Below the pieces are notes generated by a model. The model was given only the letters and a program-made list of their open reading frames with translations. It did not search any database and had not been told where the DNA came from. A program made the translations under genes and the position numbers. Source: Calycina herbarum (taxonomy: Eukaryota > Ascomycota > Leotiomycetes > Helotiales > Pezizellaceae). From it: a stretch of DNA of 64,000 nt. Location: positions 16,571 through 80,570 of the forward strand of contig LLEY01000228.1 in assembly GCA_001414485.1 (NCBI GenBank), in the 5' to 3' direction. This document shows positions 57,768 through 64,000 of the stretch, piece by piece; the first letter of the stretch is position 1, and every line of letters begins with the position of its first letter.

Positions 57768-58246
57768 GTTTTCCCCTCCTTCCTTTCTGGGCAGTGCTAA
57801 TAATCTGGAGATCTCAAGTCATTCGCGGTTGGGTCTGACCAGGGGCTGCATGAGATAATAAATTTCTTCATTTTCATAGCCAGACACCATTTCAACAACA
57901 CAACATTCTTCTCTCCGTACATTTCCGGGCGCAGTATTACTCTCAAATGCCACTGCAACAGACACCAATGATGTTCGCTTTGCTGCGGGAAGAGCGCCTC
58001 GTTCTTTGCTCGCCAATTATCACCTCCCTAAACTAGCAGCGTACTACCACACCTCATTTGTCCTCCAATAAAAACTTCTCGCCATAATCTTCGTGGTGCC
58101 ATAGATTTGAATCACCTCGAATACTGACCATCTCTTCTTCATACTCCCTCTCACCAGGTTGCACTTCCCAACAATCACTCCGCCTTTCCTCGTCCTATTC
58201 CATTTTTTACCTGTCTCTATCTCCCGAAAGGAACCACAGGGAAATC
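57768..58246. other. Intergenic, nothing recognised
   Basis: This lies between the 2EXR pseudogene and the NLR-like pseudogene. Short frames on both strands have no support. The right end is presumably the old promoter of the NLR-like gene. Confidence 0.5.
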
Positions 58247-60583
58247 ATGGTGAGTCTTTTCCCTGCTATGCAGCCTGTCGGCCTCTCAGTCTTGCACATA
58301 TTTCTGTCTTCGCAGTCCATCAAAGTGTTATACGATGGACCAGCGACTGAAACCGGTCGAGAGGGGATCTCAACAGCTATCGAGTAAGTAGCCCTGTCAA
58401 TACTTTTGTGTGCAGCTACCTATTGTTCCAAGCATCGTTGCAATCCATGGTCTGAATCCGACAAATAAATACAACCACTCTGAACGCACTTGGGAGGAGC
58501 AAAAAAGCAAACATCACTGGCTTCGAGATGCGCTTCCACGTTCGAGACCGGATATCCGAACCCTGCTTTATTCTTATAAGTTTAGTCCGGCTTTCGGGGC
58601 TAGCAAGGAGCGATTCATCTATCGGGTTAATTCCTTGTTGGGGTATTTGCGTCTTTCCAGATTGAAGGTTGAAATTTCTTTCTTTTAAAACCTGGGGATT
58701 TTCGTTGCTGATGCCTTTTAACGGTAGGAGTCAAAACGGCCTTTGATTCTTGTTGCACATAGCCTTGGGGGTATTTTGGTTAAACAGGTACGTCTTGAAC
58801 CATATTCCACTATCCTAAGATTTTGTCAAGTAATGACTTGGTTCCAGGCATTAGTAAATGCGAGCCAGAATCCACAATACAGAGTGATTCAAAAATCCAC
58901 GTAGTTTTCACAAACTCCACCATGTGTAAGTATCACCTTTACTTACAAAGGCAGATTTGGTCTTGTATTCTTTGGCACACCTCATGCCGGACCTACAGAA
59001 GATACTAAAGTACAATTTGGACGTGTGTGCGCCTCAATCGCCCAATCGATTCCCACGAATGCCTCCAACGATATTATAGAAGTCTTGAAGAAAGGTTCAC
59101 TCTTTTCAGATGTTTTGAACGAGGGTTGGAGACACCAACTAGAAAGATATCGTATCGTATCTTTCTATGAGGGAATCAGTAACGTATGGAGCTCATATGA
59201 ATATTCTACACCGCATATCTCTGATCTCTCATCGCTCGTTCCTCGAGAATCTGCAGTTCTAGGTCTGGCTGGTAATCGCGAAAACCAAGTTAGGCTGAAT
59301 TCAGACCGTCGATCTATGTGCCGCTTTGGTCCTTGTGTGGAGAGGGACAGGCATACTTATTTCCTGGTCGAAGGAAATGTCGTTGAGCTTGTGGATGATG
59401 CCATAAAGAATGGTAAGTCAACCCCTGCGGAATACGCGATTACAATACCACCGATCATTACTCTGTTGGCAGCTTAGAAATGCATGGTCGCAACCCAAGG
59501 CGTGACACCATCGAAGACGCTTACGATCATAGCTTCAAATGGCTATGGAAACCAGATTCTTCTGGGCCGGGGTTTCTAGAGTGACTCCAAAATGATGACC
59601 ATATCTTCTGGATTTCCGGTAAACCAGGCTCTGGAAAGTCGACACTTATGAAGTAAGCTATGAATGATCGCCGAACCTTGAGGTATTTGGAAAATGCCGC
59701 CAATGGGCCAGCTCGAATGCTGGGCTTCTTTTTTCATGAATTTGTTATACGGTTATACGTAACTTCTTCGGGTATACCTGTGATGCAGAAATTTCGACAG
59801 CCCTCGCCCAGACAATTTGTATCCAAGAATTCGACACTTCTGCTCAGGTACGGATTGGTATAAGTCGGCAATACCGCACAATCAAGAGAGTTGGGAAACC
59901 AACTTACTTAGCATTGCTATTTATTATGGCCTCCGTTTATATATTTCTGACGAATGCAAGACGGTGTTAAACTTAACCGAGACAGCGGACCCCCGTTACT
60001 CTTTTATGCCTTCGGTTATCAAATTCCTGGACATGTATATTGCATGGTTGCAGATCTGCTAAAACACGGCGCGGATTTGAATGAGATGTTTAACAACGAA
60101 ACACCATGGACTAAACTTCTCTCGAGGCCCGCTGCCGACTTTGGCGACGAAGAGTTCGATACCTGGATATCTCTCTGTAAGCTTATGATACAAAATGGAG
60201 CCGACCTTCATGATCCAATTCGTGTTTTCAAGTACTTTGGCGGGTACTCTAACGAGGACGAGGACGAGGACGAAGGTGGGGACAAAATGCCTACCAATCT
60301 TTCTCCTCTGCATGGTTTCTTGACTACCGTGACGGAGTGGCACAGCGATGCCAATGCGTTTGGGCGAAACGGAATTGTAAATATCACTGCTCTATTCCTT
60401 GATAAGGGTGCTGATCTCTACCAACCGTGTAGCGATGGCAGCACTCTCTTTGAGGTGGCACAAAAGCTTTTCCCGGAAGTTCGAGAAGTAGTAAGGAAGT
60501 ATGTAGAGAAGGGAAGAGCCCGTAAGAGAGTTTGCTTACGCGCACCAAATGAGGAGTCTTCGACAGATGCAGGATATTCATAA
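58247..60583 (+). pseudogene. Hydrolase-NACHT-ankyrin (NLR-like) gene, decayed
   Basis: Order of pieces: ATG 58,247 with a three-base first exon and an intron to 58,315; an N-terminal alpha/beta-hydrolase (VAIHGLNPTNKYNHSERTW, the nucleophile motif VAHSLGG at about 58,755, then FGLVFFGTPHAG near 58,960); a link to ESAVLGLAGNRENQ; a NACHT P-loop (FWISGKPGSGKSTLMK, about 59,608-59,653); and an ankyrin-like C terminus (VADLLKHGADLNE, LCKLMIQNGADLHDP, ITALFLDKGADLYQP). Damage: a junction near 58,388 that no normal intron repairs, TGA at 59,582 replacing Trp, TAA at 59,654, frame breaks near 59,745 and 59,985, and loss of most of the NACHT. In fungi such proteins are STAND/NLR-type receptors linked to non-self recognition and cell death. 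Inference: a dead receptor gene. Confidence 0.75.
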
Positions 60584-60901
60584 TTTCAGACGTGTAATGA
60601 GAAGAGTGATTTTCTGTTAATTTACGAAATAAGATTCATATTCATATTCTTTACTCGGAGGGAATATGTTTCAACGTTGTATTCCTTGTTATTGAGCAGC
60701 AGCAATTACACCAAACTGTGCCTCCTCGAGATGGGACGACTTAAACGCAACGAAGCAGTTCAAAAATCCAGCATCGAAACATCCACCAGAATGGAATCAA
60801 TGTTTTATCTCAATTTCAAAATGACATCGACACCGTGGGGTCACTCGCAAATCTCGTTTTTGTAGCTTACTCGACAAGCCCACTTGACAGGTGACAGCTT
60901 A
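60584..60901. other. Intergenic, nothing recognised
   Basis: This contains a short unsupported frame at 60,677-60,865. It ends with the TA that was duplicated by the adjoining transposon remnant. Confidence 0.4.
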
Positions 60902-61323
60902 CGAGCCCGAGACCACGGGTCTGTGCGTACAGGGCATTTATCATTTAAATCATTAGAACTATAAGCAGAGACTTAATTTAATTAGAAGTAGACCACCTAT
61001 AGCGTTATATAAGTACATTAACCTAATACTCTTACTTGAAAATTAACTTATTAATTCAATCCTAAGGTATAACCCCCTATTCTTCTATTACAGCTTAGCG
61101 TATCTCCTCTACTGTAGGTTAGTATCAACGTCTATAAAGAGCTTGTTTAATCCACCGCCAGCACTTCTCTATAGGGTTTGTATCTAGTAACATAGAAGAA
61201 TATAGTATTAAGATAATACCATGCTTTATACGGAATTTCACGCAGCAGTTTATTATTGATTTATGTCTATCGTCAAAATCGCCAAAATGCCCTGTACGCA
61301 CAGACCCGTGGTCCTGGGCTCGT
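60902..61323 (-). mobile_element. Tc1/mariner deletion derivative (MITE-like)
   Basis: About 422 bp with terminal inverted repeats of roughly 38 bp: CGAGCCCGAGACCACGGGTC at the left, and the reverse complement at 61,285-61,322 with two mismatches. TA lies on both sides (60,900-60,901 and 61,324-61,325). The minus strand keeps NPIEKCWRWIKQAL (about 61,135-61,195), the typical segment around the third catalytic residue of Tc1/mariner transposases. It is an internally deleted element, AT-rich inside but much less mutated than the island. Confidence 0.85.
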
Positions 61324-61732
61324 TACCCGCAACTCTAGTTTTGGCCCCCATTTATGATATTCGGCTTACTAGACATTGTTCGGTTTACTGGATACCTTCG
61401 ATCCTCTTTTGAGTCTTACCGCAATACTAATATGATAGGTGGTCTAGATTGATTACGTTTATTCTAAGCTATCTGCAGATTACCCAATAATAGCCGAGTT
61501 CACGATATTCAATCCATTCAATGTAAGTGTATTAATTTCCCAATCAAAACGACCGTCCCATATGTACAATCTATCCCCTATTCCCTCCGGATACTCTCGT
61601 GCTCTGGTGTCTACTCCCATTATACAAGAGGAAAATCAACACCTCAACTCTACAACCTAAACGAAAAGGAAAAGCCAACCATCTACACCCCCAACAACTC
61701 AACTCCAAAAATCTCATCTTCCATCCCTCAAT
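61324..61732. other. Intergenic, nothing recognised
   Basis: The interval holds the 3' flank of the GH64 gene. No gene or repeat is seen apart from CT-rich composition near the right end. Confidence 0.4.
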
Positions 61733-63006
61733 TCAACCCCCAACACTAACCGTCCAAAGCGCTGGACTCCCATCAAACACCGTCCCCGCCTGATCCCCTC
61801 CCGTGCTGCCAGACGCAGCAACATCATCATACGGAAACGCATAGCCCCTCCCATCCCGACTATTCCCATGCACAACCCTCGCAAACTGATTCGTCGGAGC
61901 CGTCTTATAAAACGTCCCAACATCACTCTTCGGCTCCGTCCCATCAAGTAAAAGTGTACTCCTATTAAACCCCGCCGCGATCCTCGCCCCCAATGCTCCC
62001 ATAGCAATAGTATTACTAGGGTACCCGCCAAAAGGACCAGTGGAGCAGGAGAAGATGTCTGCTGCTGAGGGCTTTGCGAAGGTTCCGATTTCCGGGAATG
62101 TGAGGAGGGAATCCTGGATGGTGCCGGATTGAAGACCCCACTGTGCTTGGGTGTCTATTACTAAAGGTGTGGTGCTGTATTTTTGCCACACGGCGTTGAC
62201 GTATGCGTCGTAGTAGCCGGCGAAGAGAGACTGGTTCATTACGTGACCGGTGTTTGGACTTAGAACTCGGAGGACATTTCCGGAATTGTTCTTGACGATG
62301 AGATCTTGCCAACCCGAACCTTGTTGGGTGAGGTCGTTTGCGATGCGTGTTAGTCCGTCGGAGGGGAGACCGAGGACTGATTGGGTTGAGCCGGTGGTGG
62401 ATGTTAGGGAGAGGGAGATGGGAATGGATACGAAATCCACGTAGGAGATATTGGCGAATAATTGGGCTTCATTGAATGTGAATTCGCAGAATCCCCAGGT
62501 TTTCGAGTAGTTCAGGTCTGCGGGGTTGGAGACACTTGGTTCTACCTGTTTTTGCTTGAGTCAGCGTCGCCATTTCAAGAGATCAAGAGAACACTTGAGA
62601 ATTCCAAAAGGTCAAAAGACGCTTCGGAAACACGAAAACAAAATCCGAGAGAAGACACCAAAACCACTCAAGAAAAGAAGAAGAAGAAACTCACGAGCCC
62701 CGGCCCAGGATTCAACAAAAAAGTTAACTGCTCCCCATAACAGAAATAAATCCGACCTCCCGCCAACCTCGGAATAGTAACCGTCCTGCTCACTCCAGGT
62801 GCCCCTACCGCGATCCCACAATCAGCAGAGAGACTCGCACCCGTATTAGCAGGGGAGCTAGGGAAATATGCCGTCTTGCCGTCGGCTTGCAGGAGGAAGC
62901 GTTGATTTTGAGTTGCTGGGTCGAGGGAGAGACCGGTTATGTAGGCGTAGATTTGCGGAGAGGTGGAGGTGTTTTGGAGGGCGATGGAGAGGGTTGAGTT
63001 TGTCAT
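61733..63006 (-). CDS. GH64 beta-1,3-glucanase-like protein
   Basis: Two exons (63006-62695 and 62545-61733) joined across a 149-nt intron give 374 residues. The sequence matches the glycoside hydrolase family 64 / thaumatin-like fold: LSIALQNTSTSPQIYAYITG at the start, IYFCYGEQLTFLLNPGPG, then after the intron NYSKTWGFCEFTF, NISYVDFVSIPISLSL, LPSDGLTRIANDL, VLSPNTGHVMNQSLFAGYYD, and AQWGLQSGTIQDSLLTFPEI. GH64 enzymes hydrolyse beta-1,3-glucan and act on fungal cell walls; whether this paralogue is catalytic cannot be seen. The N terminus (MTNSTLSIAL) has no signal peptide, so export by the classical route is doubtful unless an upstream exon exists. The gene appears intact and, unlike its left neighbours, free of stops. 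Confidence 0.88.
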
Positions 63007-64000
63007 TTTTGCGGGAGAGGGTGTGGAGGTTTGGTGGGTGAGGAGGAGATTGTGATGTACGGTTTCAAACTTTGGTGAAGCTTTTGCTTGATGATGTTGA
63101 GTTGTATAAGTGTATAGCTCTCTTCTCAAAAACCCTTCTTTCTAGAAAAAGCAAGAAACATAAACTTCTTCGCGCTTCAAAAAGCAATTTAAATAGATTA
63201 CTCTTCTCCCAAGCCCCGGGTTCAGACAACCTTCATCAAAAAGCAAGAGCTGGTGGGGAAATAATCATCAGCTATTTTCACGAGACGTGATGGATCACTT
63301 GAGTGCCGTAACTTACAAGCAGCAGAGCAGCAGAGCAGCAAAGCACCGAAAGGGGAAACTGAGAGTATGAGGAAGGACCGATTACATGAGTTAAATGAGG
63401 AGTAAGTGAAACAAAAAATTTTAGAACTTCAAAAACAATTTCAATTTCAATTTGAAATAGGTAAAGTAGACAATCTGGTATTTTTATGAAAGAAGAATAA
63501 AATTAAGAGATAGGAAGGAAAGATGAAGGTAGAAAAGGCAAAACCAGGTCGACTTGAGAAACTTGGCACACACCAAACCAAACCGGGTTGAAAAGATGGA
63601 GAGGACCAATCAGATGCAGGTACAACGACCTCGTACCTCCCTCCCCCTTTTTCCCGAGGCAGAGAGGGCGAGATCTGGTGAGATCGGGATCGTGACACAA
63701 GCTTAAAATAAGCACTCTGAAATCTTACTGAATGAATGAATGAACTATAAGAAGTCAACTCACTGAAATCTAGTATCGTTACTGTACCACCAGACGCCCT
63801 CGCTCTCCAAAAAAGGAAGTGAGTACAAGTACAGCAGAAAGTGACGTCACACTACCCCTCACTTTGATATCCCTGGTAATTCTCAAGGTGTGTTTATCAT
63901 CTTTATATGCCATATCACGTGACATACCCCATCCATTCCATCTAGAAACACACCATCGAGATCATCAATACCCACCCCTCCCCTCCCCCTCCCCCTCCCC
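63007..64000. other. Upstream region of GH64 gene; simple sequence at the window end
   Basis: No gene is supported. The part next to 63,006 is the GH64 promoter and leader. Small features: AGCAGCAG runs near 63,320-63,345, a TTTCAATTTCAATTT run near 63,438-63,455, and a C-rich CCCCTCCCC repeat from about 63,974 to the window end. Confidence 0.5.

Noticed and set aside
61714..62312. Minus-strand frames overlapping the GH64 gene
   Set aside because: They are alternative frames of a clearly conserved GH64 protein.
63438..64000. Possible gene at the right end
   Set aside because: Only low-complexity, CT-rich frames were seen, with no motif or splice support.

Overview
This is nuclear DNA of a filamentous ascomycete (Pezizomycotina). 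The evidence is short GT-AG introns of 48-149 nt, fungal families (BTB array, WLM/Wss1 protease, TPR-CHAT, 2EXR, NACHT-ankyrin, GH64), and a long AT-rich block whose transposons carry C-to-T damage in CpA context, the mark of repeat-induced point mutation (RIP). A leotiomycete is my guess, not demonstrated.

Left arm (1-17.6 kb). A tandem array of BTB/POZ genes (one partial copy, three apparently intact three-exon copies, one relic) is followed by a six-exon calmodulin-like gene, a Wss1-type DNA-protein crosslink protease, about 1.8 kb of degenerate non-coding repeats and a secreted beta-propeller protein. Then come two head-to-head genes 133 bp apart: a TPR-CHAT (caspase-like) protease gene with two in-frame stops, and a partner of about 250 codons with one frame break that I think is a fungal gasdermin-like gene.

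Central island (17,662-56,113). About 38 kb of nested transposons can be resolved to the base from LTR lengths and target-site duplications (TSDs). Chromovirus E2 (minus, 461-bp LTRs) is split by chromovirus E1 (TSD CTTAG) and by Ty3/Gypsy element E4 (242-bp LTRs, TSD ATAAG). E4 is itself split by a solo LTR (TSD TTATT), a Fot1/pogo element (TSD TA) and a second solo LTR (TSD ATAGA), and that solo LTR contains chromovirus E3 (TSD TTCTA). A second Fot1/pogo element next door is split by chromovirus E5 (TSD TTAAT). All coding capacity is destroyed by RIP. E1, E3 and E5 also carry a decayed antisense coiled-coil ORF between pol and the 3' LTR. No host gene is visible in the island.

Right arm (56.1-64 kb). 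A broken 2EXR-family gene and a broken hydrolase-NACHT-ankyrin (NLR-like) gene are followed by a short Tc1/mariner deletion derivative and an apparently intact GH64 beta-1,3-glucanase-like gene. Decayed allorecognition or cell-death type genes therefore flank the island on both sides, while housekeeping-type genes (calmodulin-like, Wss1, GH64) look intact.
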